A stretch of 64,000 bases of DNA from Gloeobacter violaceus PCC 7421 (GTDB taxonomy: Bacteria; Cyanobacteriota; Cyanobacteriia; Gloeobacterales; Gloeobacteraceae): positions 3,968,001 through 4,032,000 of the forward strand of contig NC_005125.1 in the NCBI RefSeq assembly GCF_000011385.1, given 5' to 3'. Below are positions 1 to 7,458 of this stretch, piece after piece. The translations under genes were made by a program, and so were the position numbers. The notes beneath the pieces were generated by a model. It saw nothing but the letters and a program-made list of their open reading frames with translations. It did not search any database and was not told the origin of the DNA. Numbering within the stretch: position 1 is the first letter of the stretch; every line of letters starts with the position of its first letter.

Positions 1-399
1 CAGATCGAGCTTCGCATCCGTGAGCAGCAGTTCGAGCCTGAGTTGCGGGAATGACGAGCGCAATTGCGGCAGCAGCGGCACCAGGCATCTTTGACCAAAA
101 GCCACCGAGGCAGTGAGGCGCAATGTGCCGATAGGACCGGTACTGAGGACCAGGACTGCTTCGCGCGCGCGGTCCAGTTCGTCCACCAGAGGCTCGATGC
201 GGCCCAGGTAGCGCTCCCCGGCTTCGGTCAGGGCGAGCCGCCGGGTGGTGCGTTGCAACAGACGCACACCCAGATCGTGCTCCAGCGAAGCCACCGCCCG
301 CGACACCAGCGACGGATCGATACGGCGGTCTCTGGCGACGGCGGCAAAGCTGCCGCGACGGGTCACCTCGACAAACAGACGCAACGCTTCGGTTTCCAT
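1..399 (-). CDS. LysR-family transcriptional regulator, N-terminal part (runs off window)
   Basis: The minus strand from the ATG at 397-399 reads continuously to the window edge, giving 133 residues with no stop. Residues 1-60 form a classic LysR winged helix-turn-helix: METEALRLFVEV at the start, then SLVSRAVASLE in the recognition helix and RRLALTEAGERYL in the wing. The linker helix and the start of the effector-binding domain follow. It diverges from the dehydrogenase gene at 496, the usual arrangement in which a LysR protein controls its neighbour. The inducer cannot be predicted. The C-terminal effector domain lies outside the window. Confidence 0.9.
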   Translation of the reverse strand, partial: METEALRLFVEVTRRGSFAAVARDRRIDPSLVSRAVASLEHDLGVRLLQRTTRRLALTEAGERYLGRIEPLVDELDRAREAVLVLSTGPIGTLRLTASVAFGQRCLVPLLPQLRSSFPQLRLELLLTDAKLDL

Positions 400-495
400 T
401 GCTGCATTAGCTGCACGAATACAATGCTTGGATCCTAGTTTATTTGTCTGCATGCACAGGATTAGGATGGCTTCGAGAAGCAACGGAGCAAGCAC
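400..495. promoter_or_regulatory. divergent LysR/dehydrogenase intergenic control region
   Basis: These 96 bp separate the divergent starts of the LysR gene and the dehydrogenase. The stretch around 405-450 is more AT-rich than the flanks. LysR proteins commonly bind such divergent regions at T-N11-A motifs, but no single box can be assigned with certainty. A GGAG Shine-Dalgarno lies about 8 nt before the dehydrogenase ATG. Confidence 0.4.
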
Positions 496-1368
496 ATGTC
501 GAAAGCCGCCGTTTTGGGAATGGGTGCCATGGGCTCGCGTATGGCCGCAGCGCTACTGAAGGCAGGTCATCAAGTGACCGTCTGGAACCGCAATTCGCAG
601 AAAACCGCTCCGCTAGCCGAAATGGGAGCAAAAGCCGCCCAGACTCCTCGGGCGGCCGTGGAGGAAGTCGATTTTGCCGTTTGCATGGTCCGCGACGACG
701 CGGCCTCGCGCTTCGTCTGGCTCGATTTTGAGACCGGGGCGCTTGCAGGTCTTCCGGCAGATGCTGTGGCCATCGAAAGCTCGACGCTGAGTGTCGCCGG
801 GGTGCAGGAGCTTGCTGAACACTTCCAGGCAAGGGGGAAGACTTTGCTGGACGCTCCGGTCTCGGGCTCCCGGCCCCAGGCGGAGGCGGGGCAGCTGATT
901 TTTCTTGTCGGCGGCGACGCCGGTGCGGTTGCGAAGGCGGGACCGATACTAAACGCCATGGGTGGGACAGTCCACCACGCCGGACCGCTTGGCAACGGGG
1001 CTGCCGTCAAGCTTGCAATCAACGCCCTGTTAGGAGTACAGGTGGCGGCCATGGGCGAACTGATCGCACTGCTGCGCCACTGTGGGATCGACGAGGTCCG
1101 GGCTGTCGAAATCATTGGCTCGACCTCCGTTTGCAGCCCCGCGGCCAGAGGTGCCGCAAGCGCTATGGCAGTGGGCAATTACGCGCCCTTATTTCCAAGC
1201 GCCCTGATGGAGAAAGATCTCGGTTACTTGCAGAATATGGCTGCAGCGCACCGGGCGCGCGCTCCGCTGACCCAAGCTGCCCGAAGCGTATTTGGCGAAG
1301 CGATGAGCCGGGGGTACGGCGAAGACAACATGACCGGTGTAGCCCAGCTGTACTGGCAAGGACCGTGA
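496..1368 (+). CDS. beta-hydroxyacid dehydrogenase / imine-reductase-like NAD(P)-binding protein
   Basis: A 290-aa protein of the 6-phosphogluconate/3-hydroxyisobutyrate dehydrogenase superfamily, at its usual length. The N-terminus carries the Rossmann motif GMGAMG (residues 8-13) and an NRN segment after beta-2 that favours NADP over NAD. The substrate-side motif DAPVSGS is present, and the GAAVKLAINALL helix near residue 172 supplies the catalytic lysine. The C-terminal all-helical dimerisation domain is complete. Family members reduce or oxidise small beta-hydroxyacids, succinic semialdehyde or cyclic imines; the actual substrate cannot be told from sequence. It is probably regulated by the divergent LysR protein. 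The ATG at 496 has a GGAG ribosome site. Confidence 0.85.
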   Translation: MSKAAVLGMGAMGSRMAAALLKAGHQVTVWNRNSQKTAPLAEMGAKAAQTPRAAVEEVDFAVCMVRDDAASRFVWLDFETGALAGLPADAVAIESSTLSVAGVQELAEHFQARGKTLLDAPVSGSRPQAEAGQLIFLVGGDAGAVAKAGPILNAMGGTVHHAGPLGNGAAVKLAINALLGVQVAAMGELIALLRHCGIDEVRAVEIIGSTSVCSPAARGAASAMAVGNYAPLFPSALMEKDLGYLQNMAAAHRARAPLTQAARSVFGEAMSRGYGEDNMTGVAQLYWQGP

Positions 1369-1399
1369 GCAGCGGTTGGAGACCAACAAAGAAGATGTT

Positions 1400-1735
1400 T
1401 TAAGGCCGTTTGCCGGCCGAGCTTGTGATCCAATCAGCTACATCATCGACGACAACCTGCACGACGTGACTGCTCGTCAGGTACTCCGAGGGCAAAATCT
1501 GGCCCTCGCCCGCCATGAACAGGTGGTTGAGCTGCGAGTAAAGGTTGAACTTGACGTTCGACCGCCCAGCCAGAGCCTGTTTCCAAAGCTCGAAATCGGT
1601 GCGGGTCACCTGGTAATCGCGTTCGCCCTGGAGAATGAGCATTGGAGTTTTCAGAGTGCGGGCGGCGGCGAGCGGGTCGTAGGCGCGCAAATCCGGCCAA
1701 TCGCGCCGCAATCAGCGCGTCGGCAGGCCGCCTGA
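1400..1735 (-). pseudogene. C-terminal remnant of an alpha/beta hydrolase
   Basis: About 104 codons after a TTG at 1711 encode the end of an alpha/beta hydrolase: DLRAYDPLAAARTLKTPMLI, then ILQGERDYQV with the acid residue and QLNHLFM with the catalytic histidine. The nucleophile-elbow half is absent. Directly before the TTG is an in-frame TGA; still in the same frame the preceding codons read SGGLPTR, which resembles the text expected upstream in this family. Homology then ends at the neighbouring esterase's stop. I read it as a 5'-deleted gene with a nonsense codon rather than a short functional enzyme. Confidence 0.7.
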
Positions 1736-1743
1736 GGCATGGT

Positions 1744-2388
1744 TTACTGAATTTTACCCGCCCTCAGACCGAGGGTGTGCTGCAAAAAGTCCCGCACAAG
1801 CTCGATTTCGGCCTGGTTGATCTGATGTCCCATGGCAAATTCGTGGTACTGCACCGGGAAACCTTTACCGGCCAGGGCGGCGGCGGCGGCCTGGCCGGCC
1901 CGCACCGGGATGATCGGATCCTGACTGCCGTGGGCGATCAGGACAGCCGGCGGGGCGAGATCCCGGGGACGCTTCGCCCAGAGCGCCTCAGGCTCGAATA
2001 GATATCCACTGAGGGCGACGATCGCAGCGGGCGGCGGCTCGAAAAGGAGACCGGCACCTAGGGCCATCACCGCCCCCTGCGAAAAGCCCATAAACGCGTA
2101 GGGCAACTGTGGACAAGCTTCGCGCTCCCGTTCAACCAGCGCTTTGAGCAACACGGCGCTTTGGGCTACCCCCTCGGCGTGCTTCGGGCCGAAAGCGTAC
2201 CACTGGCTGCCAGGGCTATAGCCTTCGACGCCGAACGGGGCGTTCGGGAAGCAGTAGCGCACCCCCGGTAGTTCCAAAGCTTCAGCAAGGGGCACCAGGT
2301 CGGTGCAATCGGCTCCCCGGCCGTGCAGCATAAACACGGTGGCCTGCGGAGCACCGCAGGAGGCTTCGAGGGTGTCGCATTTGAGCAT
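1744..2388 (-). CDS. carboxylesterase/phospholipase-type alpha/beta hydrolase
   Basis: A 214-aa single-domain alpha/beta hydrolase of the small carboxylesterase (YpfH/PF02230) type. The oxyanion segment is MLHGRGAD near residue 22, the nucleophile elbow is GFSQGA with Ser103, the acid is in HGSQDPIIP, and the histidine is in FAMGHQI. The catalytic triad is therefore complete. Such enzymes hydrolyse short acyl esters or lysophospholipids in the cytoplasm, and no signal peptide is seen. Its ATG sits directly against the T-tract of the upstream sigA terminator, so readthrough from sigA may be its main source of transcription, or it has a promoter inside the sigA end. Confidence 0.87.
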   Translation of the reverse strand: MLKCDTLEASCGAPQATVFMLHGRGADCTDLVPLAEALELPGVRYCFPNAPFGVEGYSPGSQWYAFGPKHAEGVAQSAVLLKALVEREREACPQLPYAFMGFSQGAVMALGAGLLFEPPPAAIVALSGYLFEPEALWAKRPRDLAPPAVLIAHGSQDPIIPVRAGQAAAAALAGKGFPVQYHEFAMGHQINQAEIELVRDFLQHTLGLRAGKIQ

Positions 2389-2419
2389 AAAAAGCAGGGC
2401 CGCCCGACGGGACGGCCCT
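2389..2419 (-). terminator. Rho-independent terminator of sigA
   Basis: On the minus strand a GC-rich stem (AGGGCCG paired with CGGCCCT, extended by two further pairs after one mismatch, with a GACG-type loop) is followed by GC and five T residues at 2389-2393. It lies 26 nt beyond the sigA stop. The T-tract ends exactly at the ATG of the next minus-strand gene. Confidence 0.8.
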
Positions 2420-2444
2420 CAATGTAACACCCTGAGCGCAGGGC

Positions 2445-3533
2445 TTATTCCATCAGCTCCAGATAATCGCGCACCTTGGCGCGCCGGCGCGGCTGGCGCA
2501 ATTTCTGCAGCGCCTTCGATTCGATCTGGCGCACGCGCTCGCGCGAGAGATCCAGAGCCCGGCCAATCTCAGAGAGCGAGTAGGTGCGGCCGTCCAATAG
2601 CCCGTAGCGCATCGTGATCACATCGCGCTCGCGCAGGGTCAGATCGTCGAGCAGCTCTTTGACGTCGCGGCGCAGCGATTCTTGGACGGCGCTCTCTTCG
2701 GGGGAGACCTCCTCCGCTTCGAGCAACTCGCCCAGTTCGGTATCCTTGTCCTTACCCACGCGGGTCTCCAGCGAGACCGAGCGGGGCACGCGGCTCATCA
2801 ACTCGCGCACATGGGCCGGCTCCATTTCCAGTTCTTCGGCAATTTCGGAGATGGTCGGCGTGCGGCCCAGGTTCTGCGAAAGCTTGCGCTGGGTCTTCTT
2901 GATGCGGTTGAGCTTTTCGGTGATGTGCACCGGCAGGCGAATGGTGCGCGACTGGGTGGCGATGGCGCGGGTGATCCCCTGGCGAATCCACCAGTAGGCG
3001 TAGGTCGAGAAGCGGTAGCCCTTGGTCGGGTCGAATTTCTCGACCGCCCGCTCCAAGCCAAGCGTGCCCTCCTGCACCAGATCCAGCAGCTCCAGACCGC
3101 GGTTCTGGTACTTTTTGGCCACCGAGACCACCAGACGCAAGTTGGCCTCGATCATCTTCTTTTTGGCCCGGCTGCCGGCCAGCACCTGTCGTTTGAGTTC
3201 GAACAGGCCGACCTTGGCCGCCTCGGCCCACTGCTCGTCGCTGTATTCGCTGCCCAAAGAAGTCTGGAGCGACTCTTTGAGGGCCGTGAGCTTCATGAGC
3301 TTCTGGACCTGCTGGGCCAGTTCGACTTCTTCGTCGCGACCCAACAGCGGCACGCGGCCGATCTCCTGCAGGTAAACGCGCACCAGATCCGTGGAGCTAC
3401 CCGGGCGAGCCGGACGTTCGTCAGTGATGTCCACCTGCACAAAGGCTTCGAGCGTCTGGGGATCAAGCACCGGGTCCGGACCCCCCTCCAGCTCGTCCGG
3501 GGTCGCCATTCTATCGATATCGACAATGTGCAT
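2445..3533 (-). CDS. sigA: principal RNA polymerase sigma factor (group 1, SigA/RpoD)
   Basis: A 362-aa sigma-70 factor. Region 1.2 is at DLVRVYLQEIGRVPLL. Region 2 contains GTLGLERAVEKFD and the -10-melting motif YAYWWIRQ. Region 3 follows, and region 4 ends with the -35-binding helix-turn-helix SRERVRQIESKALQ. Group-1 character is inferred from the strong match to the cyanobacterial SigA consensus in regions 2.4 and 4.2. The acidic region 1.1 is short, as in cyanobacteria. The ATG at 3533 has a GAAGG element about 11 nt upstream; a second ATG at residue 9 is possible. It is transcribed alone, with a long leader from a promoter near 3763 and a clear terminator at its end. Confidence 0.95.
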   Translation of the reverse strand: MHIVDIDRMATPDELEGGPDPVLDPQTLEAFVQVDITDERPARPGSSTDLVRVYLQEIGRVPLLGRDEEVELAQQVQKLMKLTALKESLQTSLGSEYSDEQWAEAAKVGLFELKRQVLAGSRAKKKMIEANLRLVVSVAKKYQNRGLELLDLVQEGTLGLERAVEKFDPTKGYRFSTYAYWWIRQGITRAIATQSRTIRLPVHITEKLNRIKKTQRKLSQNLGRTPTISEIAEELEMEPAHVRELMSRVPRSVSLETRVGKDKDTELGELLEAEEVSPEESAVQESLRRDVKELLDDLTLRERDVITMRYGLLDGRTYSLSEIGRALDLSRERVRQIESKALQKLRQPRRRAKVRDYLELME

Positions 3534-3738
3534 TTTTCGTTCAACCTTCGGTAACGTGATTGCCTTGAAAACAAACCGGGGAAACTGGAAACGGTTTGGT
3601 GCACACCCGTGGGAGCCATCGCTCTATCTGTCTAGACCATCGAAGCGGCCCGCCGTGTTCCTGCTTTGCATTCCCCGACTGTGGGCCGGGGGAGACCGGC
3701 CAAAAATCTCTATCTTGAGTGCATGTGCTTAAGTTCAA

Positions 3739-3767
3739 TTGCTCTCTAACCTCTCAAATTTTATTAT
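3739..3767 (+). promoter_or_regulatory. candidate sigma-70 promoter for the gene at 3855
   Basis: TTGCTC at 3739-3744 and TATTAT at 3762-3767 are separated by 17 bp, a near-ideal vegetative promoter reading right. The predicted start site is around 3774, leaving a leader of about 80 nt. Confidence 0.5.
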
Positions 3768-3791
3768 ACCCCTAATATCAAGTCCAAGAAA
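3763..3791 (-). promoter_or_regulatory. sigA: candidate sigA promoter, -10 shared with the rightward promoter
   Basis: On the minus strand a perfect TATAAT occupies 3763-3768, with TTTCTT 17 bp upstream (3786-3791) as a weak -35. It would give sigA a leader of about 220 nt. Its -10 overlaps the -10 of the opposite promoter base for base, so the two cannot be open together. Confidence 0.45.
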
Positions 3792-3854
3792 AGACTTTGT
3801 CTAAACAAGCGGGTGACTGGGCAAAACGGTTTTCCCGGGGCGATAATAGTAGCC

Positions 3855-4364
3855 ATGCAGCAGGTGACCATCCTCTCGACCCTTGTGCTGACGCTGCTGA
3901 TGCTGGTGGGACTGTTCTTTTTCCTGCGCGCCTCGGTCAAAGATCGTACCGAAGAGGCAGAATTGGACTTCAGTTCCCAGCCGCAGCAACTCGCCCACTC
4001 TCTGCGCGCTTACCTCGAAGGTCGGTCCTACCGCTTGGTCGAGGAGCAGGAGCGCCGTCTGGTCTTCTCGGGCGTGGTCGCCCCAAGCCGTTTTCTGGCC
4101 GTGTTTTTGACGCTCCTTGCGCTTTTGGGTCTGATCTGCTTGGCGCTGGTGCTTGCCGTTTTGCTGCCTGCAGGGGGATGGGCCTTTGCCCTGTTGCCCC
4201 TGCTGAGTCCCCTGGCGGGGCTGTTCTACTGGAGCAGAGCCCGACGTCCCGAACAAGTGGTTGCCCGAATCGTCGCTACCTCCCAGGGCGCAAAGTTGGT
4301 CATCCAGGCTCACCGTGACGAAATCCTGGTCTTGAAGGACACTCTGGAAACCGTTAACGGCTGA
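3855..4364 (+). CDS. two-TM cyanobacterial membrane protein, cofactor assembly of complex C subunit B-like
   Basis: From the ATG at 3855 (MQQVTILSTL) this gives 169 residues; an upstream in-frame ATG at 3813 would add 14 unlikely residues. A TM helix at residues 5-22 is followed by the charged motif RASVKDRTEE. A soluble segment comes next, then a hydrophobic hairpin (about 82-132) and a short hydrophilic tail. The RASVKDRT motif and layout match a cyanobacterial family annotated as cofactor assembly of complex C subunit B, linked to haem attachment on cytochrome b6. I recall this family from memory, so the functional name is tentative. The gene stands alone, divergent from sigA. Confidence 0.6.
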   Translation: MQQVTILSTLVLTLLMLVGLFFFLRASVKDRTEEAELDFSSQPQQLAHSLRAYLEGRSYRLVEEQERRLVFSGVVAPSRFLAVFLTLLALLGLICLALVLAVLLPAGGWAFALLPLLSPLAGLFYWSRARRPEQVVARIVATSQGAKLVIQAHRDEILVLKDTLETVNG

Positions 4365-4515
4365 CCTCACCCGTTCTGCACTGCACATCCTGCAATCTTC
4401 TAATGTAGCATTATACACTGGCTTCTTCACCTGTTCACTAAGCAGTTAACATCTGGTAATGCGACCCTTGCGGGACTAGGGGAGAGCAGTGGTAGCATAG
4501 GAAATGGCCGACCGC

Positions 4516-4589
4516 GGCGGGCGTAGCCAAGGGGTTAAGGCAGAGGATTGTGGATCCTCTATTCGTGGGTTCAAGTCCCATCGTCCGCC
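4516..4589 (+). tRNA. tRNA-His (GTG anticodon)
   Basis: A full cloverleaf: acceptor GCGGGCG (4517-4523) pairs with CGTCCGC (4582-4588) with one G-T pair, and the D-arm, a GAGGA/TCCTC anticodon stem with GTG, and a GTGGG/CCCAT T-stem with TTCAAGT follow. The extra G at 4516 opposite C at 4589 is the G-1:C73 pair diagnostic of tRNA-His. The 3' CCA is not encoded. Confidence 0.95.
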
Positions 4590-4750
4590 CTACACTAATC
4601 TTGTCCCCACAATTTTAGGCTAGCTTGCTTCTGCTAGGGGAGCGTCGCCATTTGGTTAGAGATCTGTGTGGTAAAAATTTTCGCTCGGCAGACTGGCTTC
4701 CGGGGACCGTAAAAGATAGGGCCAACTAGATTGAACGGGCAGCCGCGCTG

Positions 4751-5407
4751 ATGCTTGTGAAACTTTGGCTATTTTCTCACCGATGCCCTCTGTGCGACCG
4801 GCGCGCCAGCACTTATCTGTGCGCCGGTTGCGGTTCGGCCATCGAGCAGTGCCGCCGTCCGCAGTCGCCGGTAGAAATCTGCGCTTCTGTACGTGTTCAT
4901 GCTTGGGGAAGCTACACCGGTGCGCTTCGACGCGCCCTCGAAGTGCTCAAGTACGGACAGCGGCCGGAGTTGGGTGATTGGTTAGGAGAGCGCCTTGGGC
5001 GCTGGTGGTTGAATCAAGACAAGCCGCCGCACGACTTTCAGGTGGTGGCTGTGCCCCTGCACCCGAGTCGGCAGGCCCAGCGCGGCTACAACCAGGCGGA
5101 TCGCATTGCCCGCGCCTTTTGCAAGCGCACCGGGTTTATCTATCGGCCCCATGGGCTGCGGCGGATCGTCGCCACCCCCGCTTTACACGGGCTCGACCCC
5201 GAGCGGCGGGCCCGAGAACTGGAGCAGGCTTTTGCTGTCGGTGCTGCACCTGCAGCACGACCGGTCTTGCTGGTCGACGACATCTGTACCACCGGCTCGA
5301 CCTTGGCGCGCTGCGCCGCCGCCTTGGTCAAGGCAGGAAGCGGAGCGGTCCAGGCCGCAGTCGTCGCCCGACCGGCGTTAGACCGCAAGCCCCGGGCCAA
5401 TGCCTGA
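4751..5407 (+). CDS. comF: ComF-family phosphoribosyltransferase-like protein
   Basis: A 218-aa ComF homologue. The N-terminal zinc-ribbon-like part holds CPLCDR and CAGC. The middle has VPLHPSRQAQRGYNQAD, the typical ComF signature, and the C-terminus has the PRPP-binding loop VLLVDDICTTGST. In naturally transformable bacteria ComF acts in the cytoplasm on incoming single-stranded DNA, possibly as an ATP-dependent partner of recombination proteins; cyanobacteria keep it for transformation. Its last 30 bp overlap the end of pgeF on the other strand, so the transcripts converge. Confidence 0.9.
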   Translation: MLVKLWLFSHRCPLCDRRASTYLCAGCGSAIEQCRRPQSPVEICASVRVHAWGSYTGALRRALEVLKYGQRPELGDWLGERLGRWWLNQDKPPHDFQVVAVPLHPSRQAQRGYNQADRIARAFCKRTGFIYRPHGLRRIVATPALHGLDPERRARELEQAFAVGAAPAARPVLLVDDICTTGSTLARCAAALVKAGSGAVQAAVVARPALDRKPRANA

Positions 5408-6088
5408 GAACTGAATTTTGCCCCCCCCTTCGCGCCGGTAGGAGTGGAGCCAATCGGGCGAGCTGAATGTGCAGGCCGGACAGATGGCAATGCGCTCGGC
5501 CCGCAGACCGCTTTGCAACGCCTGCTGGCGGTTGACTTCGCGCACATCGAGGCGCACCTTCCCAAGCTCAGCGTCCGGCAGCAAAGCCAGTTCCGCCTGC
5601 TTTACCGTGCCGGTCACCTCGAAAGCGACGGGTTCTGAGACCTGATAAGCCCGGCCGCTGATGGCCGGCCCCATCGCACACAGCAGGTCCGCCGGATCCG
5701 CCCCCGCCTGCCGCAGCTGCTCGATCGTGAAGGGCAAGATGGCTTGGGCGGTGCCGCGCCAACCGGCGTGGATGGCCGCGACTGTCCCCGAAACCGGGTC
5801 GGCCAGCAAAATCGGCGTGCAATCGGCGCTTCCCACCCAGACCGATTCACCCGCCCGTCCGGTCCAAAGCGCATCCCCCGATGCGTCCGGTTCCACCGGC
5901 GTCGGGTGCACCAGGGCGCTGTGGATCTGTTTGAGGCGATAGGCTCTGTGCGGCTCCAAGCCAAGGGCCGAGGCCAGTTCGCCCGGGGGCGCCCCCCGGG
6001 CGTGGCGCGTGAAAAAACCGTGGGGCCAATCGCAGAGCAAATTGCACTGCCAGCGGCTCCACGGTCCATCTTCAATCAACTGCCACAC
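5378..6088 (-). CDS. pgeF: peptidoglycan editing factor PgeF / laccase-domain YfiH-YlmD family
   Basis: A 236-aa protein of the multicopper-oxidase-like YfiH/PgeF family. Key metal-ligand segments are present: KQIHSALV early, SADCTPILLAD with the catalytic cysteine, IHAGWRGTAQAILP, and CAMGPAISGRAYQVSE. A late CPACTFSSPDWLHSYRR matches the family C-terminus. PgeF hydrolyses UDP-MurNAc carrying L-Ser instead of L-Ala, cleaning the cell-wall precursor pool; purine nucleoside activity is known for close relatives. It starts with GTG 4 nt after the clpP stop, so it is probably translated from the clp transcript. Confidence 0.88.
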   Translation of the reverse strand: MWQLIEDGPWSRWQCNLLCDWPHGFFTRHARGAPPGELASALGLEPHRAYRLKQIHSALVHPTPVEPDASGDALWTGRAGESVWVGSADCTPILLADPVSGTVAAIHAGWRGTAQAILPFTIEQLRQAGADPADLLCAMGPAISGRAYQVSEPVAFEVTGTVKQAELALLPDAELGKVRLDVREVNRQQALQSGLRAERIAICPACTFSSPDWLHSYRREGGGKIQFSGIGPGLAV

Positions 6089-6092
6089 AGAT

Positions 6093-6686
6093 TCAGACCG
6101 GGCGGTGCTGGACGACCTGATCGATCAGGCCGTACTGCTTGGCATCCTCGGCGGACATGAAAAAGTCGCGATCGGTGTCGCGCTCGATGCGCTCGAGAGG
6201 CTGGCCGGTCCGTTCGGAGAGAATCTGGTTGAGGCGATCTTTGGTGTACAGGATCTCTTTGGCCTGGATGCCGATGTCGGTGGCCTGGCCCTGGGCGCCG
6301 CCCAGGGGCTGGTGGATCATGATGCGCGAGTGGGGCAGGCTGGTGCGCTTGCCCTTGGCGCCTGCGGTGAGCAAAAAGGAACCCATGCTCGCCGCAAGAC
6401 CCACGCACATGGTGGCAACGTCGGCGCGCACGTGCTGCATGGTGTCATAGATGGCCAACCCCGCCGACACCGAACCGCCGGGGCTGTTGATGTAGAGGAA
6501 GATGTCCTTTTCGGGGTCTTCGGAGTCGAGGTAGAGCATCGAGGCGATGATCGCATTGGCGATTTCGTCGTCGACCTCGCGGCCCAAAAAGATGATCCGA
6601 TCGAGGGCCAGACGGTTAAAAATGTCAATCCACTGGCTCTGGCCACCCGGCAGGCGGTAGGGAACTTTGGGAATACCGATGGGCAT
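6093..6686 (-). CDS. clpP: ATP-dependent Clp protease proteolytic subunit ClpP
   Basis: The ATG at 6686 follows an AAAGGAG Shine-Dalgarno and gives 197 residues, typical for ClpP; an in-frame start 27 nt earlier lacks such a site. The serine-protease triad is complete: Ser100 in GLAASMG, His125 in IMIHQP, and Asp170 in ERDTDRD. ClpP heptamers stack into a degradation chamber served by ClpC or ClpX. Pairing with the catalytically dead ClpR just upstream matches the essential ClpP3/ClpR core of other cyanobacteria, which forms mixed rings. Confidence 0.95.
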   Translation of the reverse strand: MPIGIPKVPYRLPGGQSQWIDIFNRLALDRIIFLGREVDDEIANAIIASMLYLDSEDPEKDIFLYINSPGGSVSAGLAIYDTMQHVRADVATMCVGLAASMGSFLLTAGAKGKRTSLPHSRIMIHQPLGGAQGQATDIGIQAKEILYTKDRLNQILSERTGQPLERIERDTDRDFFMSAEDAKQYGLIDQVVQHRPV

Positions 6687-6713
6687 GGCAAATCTCCTTT
6701 GAGGTGGCTTCAA

Positions 6714-7370
6714 CTAGACCGGGGCGCCGACCGCTTTGAGCTTGGCGAGCTTGTTCGCACTCGGTTCGAGCACCTTGTCGATCAGGCCGTAGGAAACGGC
6801 TTCCTGCGGGGACATGTAAAAAAGGCGCTCAGTGTCCTTGTCGATCTGCTCGACGGTCTTGCCGGTATGGATACTCAGCAGCTGGTTGAGGGTGCGCTTG
6901 GTGGTGAGGAGTTCCTGGGCGCGGATGTTGATGTCGGTGGCCTGGCCGCGCGCACCGCCGTAGGGTTGGTAAAGAATGATGCGTGAATTGGGCAGGCTCA
7001 TGCGCTGACCCTTGGTGCCCGCCGCCATCAGCAGCGCCGAGAAGCCGCCCGCCAGGCCCAAGCAGATGGTCTTGATCGGCATGCGCACGTGGCGCATCGT
7101 GTCGTAGACCGCGAAGGCGCTGGTCTCGAAGCCGGCCACGCCGGGGCTGTTGATGTAAATCTCGATCGGTTTGGCGTTGTCCTCCGACTCGAGATAGAGC
7201 AGCTGGGCAATCAATAGTTCGGCCACCACGTCGTTAATCGGGGTGCCGAGATAGACGATGCGCTCGTTGAGCAGCAAAGAGGGCAGGTCCGGGGGAGGCG
7301 TGCGAAAGCCGTAGTCCCCGGAGTAAGCGGCCCGGATCGCACCAGGCCCGTAGTTGGCAAGTTCGCTCAT
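6714..7370 (-). CDS. clpR: ClpR, non-catalytic ClpP-like subunit
   Basis: A 218-aa ClpP paralogue starting at the ATG at 7370 behind a GGGGAG site. The reading frame is open far upstream, but that part is antisense-shadow text inside ycf45. The ClpP fold is clear (IYINSPG, VYDTMRHV, RGQATDINI), yet the catalytic serine position reads GLAGGFS (Gly109) and the histidine position reads IILYQP (Tyr134); only the aspartate in KDTERL remains. This is the ClpR signature. It should form a mixed Clp core with the ClpP 27 nt downstream, probably tuning ring activity or adaptor binding. Confidence 0.93.
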   Translation of the reverse strand: MSELANYGPGAIRAAYSGDYGFRTPPPDLPSLLLNERIVYLGTPINDVVAELLIAQLLYLESEDNAKPIEIYINSPGVAGFETSAFAVYDTMRHVRMPIKTICLGLAGGFSALLMAAGTKGQRMSLPNSRIILYQPYGGARGQATDINIRAQELLTTKRTLNQLLSIHTGKTVEQIDKDTERLFYMSPQEAVSYGLIDKVLEPSANKLAKLKAVGAPV

Positions 7371-7458
7371 TGGTGACTCCCCAGCCTTTTTTGCCAATAT
7401 AACAGCTGGGCTGGACCCCCGCAGGTGCGGAGATCCGCCCTTGACAGTCCCCTGGGAC

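Noticed and set aside
2682-3554. Long ORF antisense to sigA
   Set aside because: A mirror frame of a strongly conserved gene in high-GC DNA; no own motif.
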